64,000 bases of DNA from assembly GCA_954871525.1 (NCBI GenBank), contig OX940863.1, positions 9,276,001 to 9,340,000 of the forward strand, read 5' to 3'. The notes below the pieces were generated by a model. That model did not search any database and was not told the DNA's origin. It saw nothing but the letters and a program-made list of their open reading frames with translations. The stretch is from Parietaria judaica (Eukaryota > Streptophyta > Magnoliopsida > Rosales > Urticaceae). This document shows, one piece after another, positions 1 through 10,052 of this stretch (position 1 is the stretch's first letter; each line of letters begins with the position of its first letter). The position numbers and the translations under genes were made by a program.

Positions 1-1
1 T

Positions 2-2023
2 CCACATGAAAAGAAACTGGATGCAAGAACAATCAGTGGTTTCTTCATTGGTTATCCAGAAAAATCTAAAGGGTATCGATTTTATTGTCCTAATCATAGT
101 ACAAGAATTGTTGAAACTGGAAATGCAAGGTTCATTGAGAATGGTGAAGTTAGTGGGAGCTTGGAACCACGTAAAGTGGAAATTCGAGAAGTTAGAGTGC
201 AAATCCCTTTGCCTTTATCTTCTACTCAAGTTGTTGTTCCTGCACATGTTGAACATGATAATGATTTGCCAGAACAACAAATTAACGATCAAGCTCCACA
301 TGATGAACTTATAATAGCAAATGAACCTATTATGGGTGAACCACAAGAAATCACATTAAGAAGATCTGGGAGAGAAAGAAAATCTGCCATTTCAGATGAT
401 TATTTGGTTTATCTGATGGAGTCTGAATTTGACTCCGGAATTGAAAATGACCCAGTTTCTTTTTCACAAGCCATAGAGAGTGAAAACTCTCATAAATGGT
501 TAGATGCCATGAAAGAAGAGCTTAAATCAATGGATTACAACGATGTTTGGGATCTTGTTGAATTGCCAGAAGGTTGTAAAAGAGTTGGGTGTAAATGGGT
601 CTTCAAGACCAAGCATGACTCGAGCGGCAATATCGAAAGACACAAGGCCAGACTCGTTGCCAAAGGTTTTACTCAGAAAGATGGTATTGACTACAAAGAG
701 ACCTTTTCCCCCGTTTCGAAAAAGGACTCTTTAAGGATAGTCATGGCGATGGTGGCTCATTATGATTTGGAGCTCTATCAAATGGATGTGAAAACCGCCT
801 TTTTGAATGGGAATTTAGATGAAGATGTCTTTATGGATCAACCTGAAGGTTTTAAAGTTGATGGTAAAGAACATATGGTGTGTAAACTCAAGAAGTCAAT
901 ATACGGACTTAAACAAGCTTCCCGACAATGGTATCTTAAGTTCAACGATACCATTACATCTTTTGGATTTACTGAAAACATCGTTGATCGATGTATATAT
1001 CTAAAGATCAGTGGGAGCAAGTTTATTATTCTGGTTTTGTATGTTGACGATATCTTGCTTGCTACTAACGATCTTGGTTTATTACGTCAAACCAAGGAAT
1101 TTCTCTCGAAGAACTTTGAAATGAAAGATATGGGTGAGGCATCCTATGTGATCGGAATAGAAATATTTCGTAATAGATCACAAGGATGGCTGGGATTGTC
1201 TCAGAAAGCATATATCAATAAAGTTCTAGAGAAATTCAAAATGGACAAATGCTCTTCAAGTGTGGCGCCAATTCAGAAGGGAGATAAATTTAGTCTCAAT
1301 CAATGTCCAAAGAATGAATTGGAGCGCAATCAGATGGAACAAATTCCTTATGCATCTATTGTAGGAAGCTTGATGTACGCACAGACCTGTACTAGACCGG
1401 ACATCAGTTTTGCTGTCGGGATGCTGGGAAGGTATCAAAGTAACCCAGGAATAGATCACTGGAAAGCTGCAAAGAAAGTACTGAGGTATCTGCAAGGAAC
1501 GAAAGATCATATGCTCACTTACAGGAAGTCTGATCACCTTGAGGTGATTGGATATTCAGATTCAGATTTTGCCGGATGCGTGGACTCTAGGAAATCCACT
1601 TTTGGCTATTTGTTCCTTCTAGCCGGAGGAGCAATCTCATGGAAAAGTGCGAAGCAGACTGTCATTGCTGCATCCACTATGGAAGCTGAGTTTGTAGCAT
1701 GCTTTGAGGCTACAGTTCATGGTTTATGGCTGCGGAATTTTATTTCAGGACTTGGAATTGTCGACAGTATCGCCAAGCCGCTGAAAATTTACTGTGATAA
1801 CTCCGCAGCAGTCTTCTTTTCTAAAAACGACAAGTATTCGAAGGGTGCTAAGCATATGGAATTGAAATACTTTGGCGTTAAAGAAGAAGTTCAGAAACAA
1901 AGCGTGTCAATCGAGCACATTAGCACAAAACTTATGGTTGCAGATCCATTAACGAAAGGATTGCCCCCTAAGGTTTTCACTGAACATGTTGAAAGAATGG
2001 GGATCCTAGGATGTCATCATTAA
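2..2023 (+). CDS. Copia polyprotein (integrase tail, reverse transcriptase, RNase H), 5' truncated by window
   Basis: This encodes the C-terminal part of a Ty1/copia Gag-Pol polyprotein, which copies element RNA into DNA and inserts it. The frame is already open at base 2, so the true start is upstream of the window. The first ~30 codons read like the region after the copia integrase core (KLDARTISGFFIGYPEKSKG). The reverse transcriptase starts near codon 160 with the WVFKTK and KARLVAKGFTQ blocks, then MDVKTAFLNG. The catalytic YVDD motif lies at about codon 347. RNase H follows (GYSDSDFAGC, STMEAEF, YCDNSAA), and the frame ends with the usual DPLTKGLPP tail at TAA 2021-2023. Order integrase-RT-RNase H is diagnostic of copia rather than gypsy. 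No internal stop or frameshift is visible. Confidence 0.95.
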   Translation, partial: PHEKKLDARTISGFFIGYPEKSKGYRFYCPNHSTRIVETGNARFIENGEVSGSLEPRKVEIREVRVQIPLPLSSTQVVVPAHVEHDNDLPEQQINDQAPHDELIIANEPIMGEPQEITLRRSGRERKSAISDDYLVYLMESEFDSGIENDPVSFSQAIESENSHKWLDAMKEELKSMDYNDVWDLVELPEGCKRVGCKWVFKTKHDSSGNIERHKARLVAKGFTQKDGIDYKETFSPVSKKDSLRIVMAMVAHYDLELYQMDVKTAFLNGNLDEDVFMDQPEGFKVDGKEHMVCKLKKSIYGLKQASRQWYLKFNDTITSFGFTENIVDRCIYLKISGSKFIILVLYVDDILLATNDLGLLRQTKEFLSKNFEMKDMGEASYVIGIEIFRNRSQGWLGLSQKAYINKVLEKFKMDKCSSSVAPIQKGDKFSLNQCPKNELERNQMEQIPYASIVGSLMYAQTCTRPDISFAVGMLGRYQSNPGIDHWKAAKKVLRYLQGTKDHMLTYRKSDHLEVIGYSDSDFAGCVDSRKSTFGYLFLLAGGAISWKSAKQTVIAASTMEAEFVACFEATVHGLWLRNFISGLGIVDSIAKPLKIYCDNSAAVFFSKNDKYSKGAKHMELKYFGVKEEVQKQSVSIEHISTKLMVADPLTKGLPPKVFTEHVERMGILGCHH

Positions 2024-2420
2024 CGTTACTTTATGTCTTATGTTTTATGTGATTGACACTTTGAGCTCGCTTATTTTGTTTCTGATATGAATGAATGGAT
2101 CTTGTTTCTTATGATTAGTATATACATGAATGCATTATGTAAACCAAACAAGATCTTTTGTCTCTGACAAAGACATTATCGTCGGACCGTTATTTATTAC
2201 CTTATTATGTGTTATGTTGGGTATGAAACTAGTATTGTGATACATGGAAGGGACTATGTCGAAAACTGATGTACAACCGCTATGATCCATATTAGTCGTC
2301 ATGCTTGATAATAACTTTATGATGTAATTAAACATTACGATGGATTTATCTTAAGTATGCGCAATTATGATTATTATTAAACCATAAAGGATATAATGGC
2401 ACATGGGCCAAGTGGGAGAA

Positions 2421-2696
2421 TGTTGGACTCACTTAATCACGTGTGGCCCATTGGGCATTACAATTAATTATTGGGTTTAATAATATATTAGATAAATCTT
2501 ATTGGTTTAATTAAATAAAAGGTAAATTCCTATTATACCCTGATGGTGGGTCTATATAAAGAGAAACCCTAGGAATTGGTCCTCTCTCTACCTACGTAAG
2601 TTTTTCCTCTCCATCAAAGAAGGCTTGTCACTCTAAAGAGGTTAAGAGAGAGAAACACAATTCCGTGATTAATCGTTTCCGCAATTATTCCGATCA
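2421..2696 (+). repeat. 3' LTR of the copia element
   Basis: It begins with TG directly after a purine-rich tract and ends near a CA at 2695-2696. A TATA-like TATATAAA stands at 2553-2560, followed by a pyrimidine-rich stretch, which fits a U3-R arrangement. The exact 3' end is inferred, because the 5' LTR is not in the window for comparison. Confidence 0.7.
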
Positions 2697-3668
2697 TGGA
2701 TCAAGGTACGTTTTCTCGATCTAATATTCATATGTGAAAATCATCTCGTTCTAAGATCTTGGCTAATAATGTTTTATGCAATATTAAAAAATCGTTTTGC
2801 ATAATCATGTACGACATTAAATTAATGCTTACATTAAGTGCACGAGTATATGGTCCCCATAATAGCTCTGTAAATAACTAATTATATGTTTTTGGTAAAC
2901 ATATGACAAAATAATTAGAATTAAGTTTTGTGATTTTAAAAAAAAAAAATCAATTTTAAGCGACAAAAGTATTAAAGTTTGCGCTGAAAATTAAAGCTGG
3001 TCGAAGATGATGGAATTTGAAAAAAAATTACCAATATTGAATTTGTTGGTTATATAATTCTAAGCATTTGATCTTTTATAACTTTTGTGTTTTGGCGCAT
3101 TGTTAGACACTAATAGTTTATATTATATTCTACAAGAAATATCACATAACTAATGTTTGGAACTCTAGATTTGAGATGAATATAAACTTAAAATAAATAT
3201 TAATTATTCATTAACATGTCGTTTTTAATTAAAATAAAGAAAGCAAATTATTTGTGTTAAAAATGTATTTTTAATAAGGGCCTCATAAAAGAAACTCGCT
3301 TGGGACCTGCTTAAGACCCTTCCAATCTCAGGACCGACCATGAATATAAACTGATTAAGGAATTAATTTTATCAAATACAGAAGCATTGAAGTCGAATTC
3401 TCCTGTTCATGGAAGTCTTGGAATTTCTTTGAATTATCTGAATTAAATTTAAATTAATTATATAAAAAGTTTAATTATATAATTGTATTGTATTTATATG
3501 GAAACTAAGGAAACGAGAAACTAGCTAAATCCTATCAATAGAAGAGCTTAATTTCTTTCATATTTCATTCATTCTTTTTCTCTCAAATTTGAGTAGCCAT
3601 ATAAGCTCGCTCTGATTCGATTTTTCGAAACCCAGATTTGGTAGCTTTTAAAAGAATAGCCTATAACC
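2697..3668. other. AT-rich intergenic DNA without recognised gene
   Basis: About 970 bp of AT-rich sequence follow the LTR. It contains a short A run near 2938-2949 but no sizeable open frame, splice-consistent coding segments or RNA gene that I can support. Confidence 0.5.
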
Positions 3669-3873
3669 AAGCTTGTTTGACATAGTGGTAACACTACTAC
3701 ACTTCCATTCAAGAGGTCACGGGTTCGAACCCCATGGGACTCAAAAGAGTGCCCTTTTACATATATGTAAACTTGGCCAATAGTGTCACCTGTTGTTACA
3801 CTGAATACATCTAGTAATGCGATAGTGCATTGTAACTTTGTCCGATAGCGCCACCAAAAAAAAAAAAAAAAAA
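3669..3873 (+). mobile_element. tRNA-derived SINE
   Basis: A ~205-bp unit carries an internal RNA polymerase III promoter: an A box (TGACATAGTGG, 3678-3688) and a perfect B box (GGTTCGAACCC, 3722-3732), 33 bp apart. The tRNA-like head is followed by ~120 bp of unrelated body and an 18-base A tail at 3856-3873. This order is the hallmark of plant SINEs. A functional tRNA is excluded because the ends of the head do not form an acceptor stem. No convincing target duplication was found, so the 5' edge is approximate. Confidence 0.8.
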
Positions 3874-4482
3874 CAGACTAATAAAAGTTTTCTTTTATAG
3901 TCGAAGTCGGAGGAGCCCAAACTGCTAGTACGAGGTGTTTGTAAGGATATCCTGGAAGATCTGTGGAAGTTTTTTTTTTTACGACAAAAGTATCAAAGTT
4001 TTGGCAAAATTCTCATACGATAAAAGCACTTAAAATTTCGGAAGGCGGACGCGCTGCTCAAATCCAAATGTGCGCAACTGAAGCGGAACTGCATAAACTA
4101 TGCTCAAATTGCATTTACCCTTTCACGACAATAGTTTCAGTCTTATGTATTGGGTAAATAAATACAAACATTATTTAATGTGCTTGAATTATTTATTTCA
4201 GTGACTATGTGTATAAATAATAATAATATGTTTGTTTGATTATGAAAAGTTAAATTAAGAAATTATTTATCAGATCAACATCGAGTATTTCAGAATGGCT
4301 CGGTTCCAAGATTAGGAGTGAGACAAAAAATGGTATGTGATGTTTTTTCGATATTTATTTAAAAGGAAAGTTAGGACACGCCACGAGGTACGTCGGGGGA
4401 TATTAACACCCGACATGGACGCCTTGGAAAGGAAGAATAACATCATCTACTCGGGCTATTTTTTTTTTCTTTTTCGAATAGA
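3874..4482. other. Intergenic DNA, no supported gene
   Basis: The segment lies between the SINE and an LTR fragment. It is mostly AT-rich and has T runs near 3970. The only open frame (3963-4157) shows no known domain and has no visible splice or promoter context. Confidence 0.4.
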
Positions 4483-4798
4483 GCTCGAGTTGACTTTTTT
4501 GGAGTAGGCCCGATTTAACTTTTTGGATCGGGTTTAGGTTGACTATTCCCGAGTGGGTCAAAGTAACCTTTTTGGACTGAGCTCGGGGTGACTTTTACGG
4601 ACTCGAGTTGACTTTTTGGACTAAGCTTGGGTTGACTATTCCAGAACGAGTCAAAATTGACTTTTTTTAGTCTGACTCGTTTTACCTTTTCGAGTGGGCC
4701 CGAGTCAATTTCATGGACCATTGTTGCTTTGAGCCTTCTTGGATTTATTTTTGGGTTGAGCCGTCATTTTTTTAGCTTTTCGAAAAGCACCCATAACA
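4483..4798 (-). repeat. Decayed LTR fragment with degenerate short tandem repeats
   Basis: The segment is built from imperfect ~30-40 bp units resembling GGTTGACTTTTTGGACT (for example 4488-4505, 4553-4580, 4606-4640). It ends ...GCACCCATAACA at 4798. Read on the minus strand it begins TGTTATGGGTGCTTTT, very like the minus-strand start of the solo LTR at 6595 (TGTTATGGGTGATTTT). I therefore read it as the 5' end of a related LTR inserted in minus orientation. The partner edge and target duplication were not found. Confidence 0.55.
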
Positions 4799-5443
4799 CA
4801 CAATATATATATAAACAATATAGCTTGTCAATAATTTCTAAGAAAAATTTAAGTTTTGAAATAAATAAAGTTGGTGGAAAATATTTTTAAATCCAATTTT
4901 GAGTATCCTATTATTCGGATTTCAGGTTTTTAGCTTTTAAACCCGAAATTCAAATCCGTTTGTAACATTCCGATGGGTGTTAAACCCGCATTTGCGAGTT
5001 TATATTACATCCCTATAAAGTATAAAATATAAACTATGCATTTTCCCGAGTAGTAAACGACATTTTCTATGTTGTCACAAGGAAATGACCTCGTTTATAT
5101 TCATCGACTATTAATTATATAAGTGGATCGAGTTATTCACGGCACATATATCAAAAGTATTAAAAAAACCAACATTAAATACATATTTTGTGTTTTAGTC
5201 GGGTAATATATCAATATTTTTCTCCCATGTATATGTCAGGGACCAAAAAAACGAAAAAAAAATACTTGTCTTACATGAGAAAAAATATTAGTATTTTGTC
5301 TGATTAAAATAAAAAATAAGTATTTAAAGTTAATTTTTTAAATACTTTTTATATTTATGCTGCTGATATCTCTATACAAACTTTCGTAATATCGTGATGT
5401 ATGTTATTAATATATTAATAAAATTATTTTACTACATAGTAGT
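4799..5443. other. AT-rich intergenic DNA, no supported gene
   Basis: The sequence is very AT-rich, with several poly-A and poly-T runs. I see no coding frame, RNA gene or clear repeat structure. It ends at the GTAGT target duplication of the solo LTR. Confidence 0.5.
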
Positions 5444-6595
5444 TGTTGATGCCGAAAAATGGATCAAACACTGTAGCGGCCCCAAGCTGGATATTGGGCC
5501 GGGCCCATCGCCGTTTGTTGACTTTCCTAGGCTAGATGCTTGACTCACTGTTCCTGAAGGATATGGCGGATCGGACCCTCCGCTTACCGTTGGCCCGGAA
5601 CCGGGTCCTCCGACTCGTTACCGCAAAGTCCTAAGACTCGGGATATAGGTCGGCGACCACTGAGAACCGGAGCCTCCGTAGGGCAGGTCGACGATCGTAG
5701 CTGGAGCAGTCGATGACTGGGAGAGTCGGGGGTGATGTTGATGTGATGTCGCACCTTGTTGAGTGTGGTGAGGCTGCCTACGTACCCACTTGCAGCTAAG
5801 TGGGACCAGGTCATCTCGTAGTTCAAAGCAGGCGTTGATAGAGCTGTTCCTAGCTGGCCTGGACGAGCCTGGAGTTAATGGTCGTGGAGACGTGGATTCC
5901 TTCGGCGCCTTCTCTATAGGAGTCGGCGATTCCTCCGGCGCTTCTGCTCTAGCTGGTGGGAGTAGGACGGCGCTCGGACCTTCCTATGGGGAGTTGACGA
6001 TTCCTACGGTAGGCCGGGGATTCCTCCAGCGCTTTCGCTCTAGCTAGCTCATCTGGCAGATCGGACCCTCCGCTTACCGTCGGACCGGAACCGGGTCCTC
6101 CGACCCGTTACCGCAAAGTCCTAAGACTCGGGATATAGGTCGGCGACCACTGAGAACCGGAGCCTCCGTAGGGCAGGTCGGCGATCAGGCGCTTCCGCTC
6201 TTGCTGACGCCTCCGTTCCGACCTTAGTCGGGTAAACCTGTCGGAATATATATATAGAAGAGAGAAAACAGTGTTTATCGCTATATAGAGCGTTTGAATC
6301 GGAGTTACCGTTTGAATGAAATCACGCTCCTATTTATAGGAGGGGCCGGGGGCCTAGGAGCAAAAAAAAATTGTCGTTTTGGTCCTTCGCGCCGCGGCGG
6401 CGCGGGGTAACCTCACCAGGCGCGAAAATGCGTCTTGACGTCCCATTACGGCGCGGGGATGATGCGTTTTATTAATTACCCTTTATTTAAATAATTAAAA
6501 TTGTTTCCGCGGTTTTTGGGCTTTTCGGTTTTGAACTACGGGCGTTTTTGGGGCTTTTTGAGCCGGAATTGATTGGAATAAAATCACCCATAACA
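5444..6595 (-). mobile_element. Solo LTR with 5-bp target duplication
   Basis: A 1152-bp GC-rich block begins TGTTGATGCC and ends CCCATAACA, so both ends form the TGTT...AACA inverted termini of an LTR. It is flanked by identical 5-bp repeats GTAGT (5439-5443 and 6596-6600). No internal coding region is present, so this is a solo LTR left by recombination between two LTRs. Orientation is inferred as minus: a TATAAATA box lies on that strand (6338-6331) about 260 bp from the TGTTATGGG end. The TATA element is near-palindromic, so orientation is not certain. Base composition differs sharply from the AT-rich flanks. Confidence 0.85.
5565..6187. repeat. Direct 133-bp duplication inside the solo LTR
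   Basis: Positions 5565-5697 and 6055-6187 match at an exact 490-bp offset with only a handful of substitutions (for example 5591 versus 6081). Between them lie shorter imperfect units of the type GATTCCTCCGGCGCTT...GCTCTAGCT (around 5928-5952 and 6019-6045). The LTR therefore grew by internal duplication. Confidence 0.85.
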
Positions 6596-6880
6596 GTAGT
6601 TTTAATATATAAAAAAATCTATTGATATCTATTTTGTAAAAAATCGGTTGATGAACATGTTAGTGATGAATTTTTATATTCGAACCATCTCGAAACACAG
6701 AGCAGTCCTCTTTAAAGTCACCGACCTCACTTTTCTAGAAAATAAAAGTATTACTAAACAAAGGCTATTAAACCATTAGTATTATTAATCTATATTTATT
6801 TTTATTATTCTATTTATATTCCTTTTTTTTAATTTCCTCAAAAGTCATCACACACCCAAAAAGAATCGCGTACACCCAGC
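6596..6880. other. Upstream region of TIM23
   Basis: This AT-rich stretch runs from the solo LTR to the CT-rich leader of the next gene. It probably includes the TIM23 promoter, but no single box can be assigned with confidence. Confidence 0.35.
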
Positions 6881-6968
6881 GCTCTCTCTCTCTCTCTAAA
6901 GTCTAACCTCGACACACAAACGAACCCTAGACCAGAGAAAAAATTCTCTTGATCTCTCTCTCTCTCTC
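6881..6968 (+). repeat. CT-rich microsatellite in the TIM23 5' leader
   Basis: Two CT runs (about 6882-6896 and 6951-6968) stand just before the start codon. CT-rich leaders near the transcription start are common in highly expressed plant genes. The runs are polymorphism-prone. Confidence 0.6.
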
Positions 6969-6977
6969 GAGTCTCTA

Positions 6978-7541
6978 ATGGCGGATTCAATCTCCTCTTC
7001 CTCGGATCGAGAGCGACCTTCGAAGCCGAGGCTCTACAACCCCTACCAGGACCTCAACGTCCCGATCCGGAATCTCTACGAGCTTCCGACCTCGCCGGAG
7101 TTCCTCTTCGTCGAGGAAGCTCGCCGGCAGCGCCGATCGTGGGGAGAGAACATCACCTTCTACACCGGCTGCACCTACCTCGCCGGAGCCGTAGGCGGCG
7201 CCGGCGCTGGTCTCGTCACCGGCGTCAAGTCCTTCGAATCCGGCGACACCACCAAGCTCCGAATCAATCGGATCCTCAACGCTTCGGGGCACTCCGGCAG
7301 GGTTTGGGGCAACCGGCTCGGCATCATTGGACTCCTCTACGCCGGGCTCGAGAGCGGGATCGTGGCGGTGAGGGATGTCGACGACGTGTGGAACGGCGTC
7401 GCCGCGGGGCTCGGCACCGGTGCGCTGTACAGGGCGGCGAGGGGAGTGAGGTCGGCGGCGGTGGCGGGTGCGCTCGGGGGCGTCCTGGTGGGCGTGGCGG
7501 TGACGGCAAAGCAGGTGGCGAAGCGGTACGTGCCGATTTGA
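6978..7541 (+). CDS. TIM23: Mitochondrial import inner membrane translocase subunit TIM23
   Basis: A single-exon frame of 187 residues starts at the first ATG after the CT-rich leader and ends TGA at 7539-7541. TIM23 forms the inner-membrane channel that imports presequence-bearing proteins into the mitochondrial matrix together with TIM17 and TIM50. The N-terminal ~55 residues are hydrophilic and end with [11 protein letters not shown] and the PTSPEFLF region typical of plant TIM23. From about residue 60 a Gly/Ala-rich Tim17/22/23 domain follows, with several hydrophobic segments ([61 protein letters not shown]). Length and lack of introns match plant TIM23 genes. It carries no cleavable presequence, as expected. 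No lesion is visible. Confidence 0.95.
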   Translation: MADSISSSSDRERPSKPRLYNPYQDLNVPIRNLYELPTSPEFLFVEEARRQRRSWGENITFYTGCTYLAGAVGGAGAGLVTGVKSFESGDTTKLRINRILNASGHSGRVWGNRLGIIGLLYAGLESGIVAVRDVDDVWNGVAAGLGTGALYRAARGVRSAAVAGALGGVLVGVAVTAKQVAKRYVPI

Positions 7542-8845
7542 GGAGCTAGGGTTTGGTGAGTGTCGAAACCAATGCTGTTTGACGCCAGTTTTGATCGTTT
7601 AGTTAGGACTTTGTCCATGGAAACAGAAATTGATAGTGTGCTATAAAGTTCGAAATTTTATTCGATTATTGAACAGTTGGGCATGAGAGTCTTATGCTTT
7701 TGGTGATGCTTTTCATTGAATTCTGTATCGATGCGTCGAATATTTACTGGAAATAAATAAGTGGAATATATTTGATTTTACGAGTAATATGTATTGTTTT
7801 CAAGTGATTCGCTTGCATATGTTGTGATCTCTGAAGGATTATCCTTGAAATGTGTTATGCAGTTGTTCTTGTTTGTGAATTGAATTATGATACTGAATAT
7901 TCTTGAAGTTATATTCTCTGATGATTGGTTTATTCAGAATTTACCTCCTTTTTTGTGTCTGGGCTTATGGGGTCTTTGCTTCATGAATTTTGTTATCGTG
8001 TTTATCCCGTAATTGCATAGCCTGATCGGGGGTTCGGTCTGGATCTCCATGTTCTTTCGAAAGTCTTACTCGTAGATCTCAACATCATATCTTTCCATCG
8101 ATCTTCTCATAATGTTCATCAGAATGGAAGTGTGATACGGCCTCGAGCTTATTAGGTTAGTTCATGTTCATCGTTTAGTTTAGTTGTCGTTTAAATCAAG
8201 TGGTTAGTCGTTTAGTTATTTAATCGAGTCAATATTGTTTAGAGGTTTCATCGTTCGTGAGAGGTTTCATTGAGTGGGCCCGGGCCGGTGAACAGAGCCT
8301 TTATCCTTAATTGTGGTCTTCAGTTTAGGAGTGAACCACCATATTATTATATACTCTTATCTGATCCGAAAATACATGATAATGAAGTTCTTGTATTAAG
8401 TGAAGCTGTGAAGGTTTAGGTTGAGGTTCCCAATCGTGTCTTGATTACAAAATTCTCGCTGACCGTTCATGTTTGATACCCTATAAGATATGACATTTTC
8501 ATTTCGTTCCTGAAAGCACAAGTTGCGAGGGCATATCTCCGTAAATAGCCTGTTGTTCGGCACTGTTTTACTCTAAATCTGATTTACCGCGATAAAACTT
8601 CTGTTATAGGAAAAGAGGTGAAGCTAGAAAGAAGAGACTGCTTAGTCTTTATATTATTTTGACCTGTGATTCTTTAGGAAGCTGTTTATTTAGTTTCAAG
8701 CTGGCCAAACGGGCGGAACTGCGGTGGCAGCATGCCGCCAGAAACACCTCCGTGCTTCGGAATCCTCGACCCGTGGGAGAAGCCGTCTTCTCTCTCTCCA
8801 TTGGAGCTTCTTTGAAGGCTGGGGAGGACTTGCGGGGATCCAACC
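7542..8845. other. TIM23 3' region and unassigned DNA
   Basis: The first few hundred bases are T-rich and probably hold the TIM23 3' UTR. From about 8690 the sequence becomes GC-richer, with short open frames on both strands. None resembles a known protein or has usable splice sites, so I call no gene. Confidence 0.4.
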
Positions 8846-8957
8846 GCAAACTCATTTTAGGCCAGTTGTCTCTTCCCGGTTGCAGTCACACAGCCGACCT
8901 TGGTGCAAACTCATTTTAGGCCCCTTCCGGTTGCAGTCACAGCAGCTGATCTTGGTG
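8846..8957. repeat. 59-bp tandem duplication
   Basis: Two adjacent copies begin GCAAACTCATTTTAGGCC at 8846 and 8905. The second copy is slightly shorter because of a small deletion after CCCC. Both contain CGGTTGCAGTCACA and end CTTGGTG. Confidence 0.75.
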
Positions 8958-9105
8958 TATTGGCCAACTTTAAAGTAGGCGTTAGGCTACTGATTTATTG
9001 TATGGATTAGTTAAATATTTATAAGTAGATTTTGGTTAGCTTATTATACACTTTCGCTTTTGAAACGACAATGAGCGGTTAGGACTTAGGATATAGAAGA
9101 TTTCG

Positions 9106-9531
9106 ACTTATGGGTAGTCCTGCTGCCGGATTTTTCGACAGCCCACATTTGATTTTCATTGAAAAAAGATAGACCCAGACTGGTCCAGATCTTGCTAAAA
9201 TGCTGACCTGAACAGTTTCGGGTCTGCCAATTTGAAGAAGAGCCTTTGACAACGGCTTTTGATTGAAGCGCGTCGTTGCTTTCTTGTTTTAAAAATATTA
9301 ATAAATTAGGCAAACATTGACGAGCCATGGTTTGTAATGTATTTACCCAGACCTGGATCGTTTTATCCAACTCTGACCAAAGAGCCATTGCTTTTTTTAA
9401 AACAATAAAAAAAATCGATTAGGCAGATCCAGACCAGTGCGGGTTTGTATTTCGTAAATTTAAAATAAATAAGAGGGTCTGGTTGGTCCGGCCCTCCCAC
9501 TGCCCCACATCTACCGGACTACTTATGGGTA
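9106..9531. mobile_element. Possible small non-autonomous DNA transposon
   Basis: Identical 11-bp direct repeats (ACTTATGGGTA at 9106-9116 and 9521-9531) flank about 404 bp. Inside, GACTGGTCCAGATCT (9178-9192) is inverted with AGATCCAGACCAGTG (9425-9439). The outer ends share AGTCC in inverted orientation but little more. A 9-11 bp duplication would fit a Mutator-like element, and the weak terminal repeats make this tentative. A 100-codon open frame on the minus strand has no recognisable domain. Confidence 0.45.
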
Positions 9532-10052
9532 AGCAAAGAAAATCATATCTCGAATTCCTTATTGAAAACCAAATATACTAATGTCGAGCAATGCATTTAA
9601 AATAAATAAATCAAATCAAATCAAATAAATTGAATGGAAATCTAATACCCACTAGGTGATCGTGTGGAAAAGTAAATATTTATTTTGAAATCTTCCGACT
9701 TCTTTTCAATTATTTTTTCTTGTCTCAATATATAATAAAGTAATAAACTACTATAAAGAAAGATTGATTCATCACGTTTTATTTTTCTTTCATATGCGTT
9801 CGTTTAATTTCAATTAATTACAAGAGTGTTTCAACTTCAAGATCCACATTAATTCGAAAAAGAATATTATTTACATGCTCAAAAAACGACAGTTAAGCAA
9901 TATGCCGTACGACGATCCTTAATTCCATTTAAGGCCTGAACGACAACAAACAACCTATCTCGCTCGCGGGTTCTGTTTATAAAGAGAAGACTGCGCGGGA
10001 ACGAAGCGAGCTCAGAAGTAACGAATAGCGTGACGCCATCATCGCCGTGGGC
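9532..10052. other. Intergenic DNA upstream of the Myb/histone-like gene
   Basis: The sequence is AT-rich up to about 9880 and then more GC-rich as the next gene is approached. It probably contains that gene's promoter and 5' UTR. No box is assigned. Confidence 0.35.

Larger units (their letters stand above)
1..2696 (+). mobile_element. Ty1/copia LTR retrotransposon, 3' part
   Basis: The window opens inside a copia element. An uninterrupted polyprotein frame (2-2023) is followed by about 390 bp of untranslated DNA, a purine tract (AGTGGGAGAA, 2411-2420) and a 3' LTR that begins TGTTGGACTC at 2421. The 5' LTR, gag and most of the integrase lie outside the window, so LTR divergence and target duplication cannot be assessed. 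The frame is intact over 674 codons, so the copy looks fairly young. The right edge is uncertain: a CA end fits at 2696, or a few bases later. Confidence 0.9.

Noticed and set aside
3669..3740. Possible functional tRNA gene
   Set aside because: A and B boxes are good, but the ends cannot form an acceptor stem, and a ~120-bp body with an A tail follows. It is a SINE.
5584..6047. Short GC-rich open frames on both strands
   Set aside because: They lie inside the solo LTR and are built from its internal repeats. No protein similarity is visible.
7139..7549. Long Arg/His-rich frame overlapping TIM23
   Set aside because: It is an alternate frame of the GC-rich TIM23 exon, with extreme composition and no domain.
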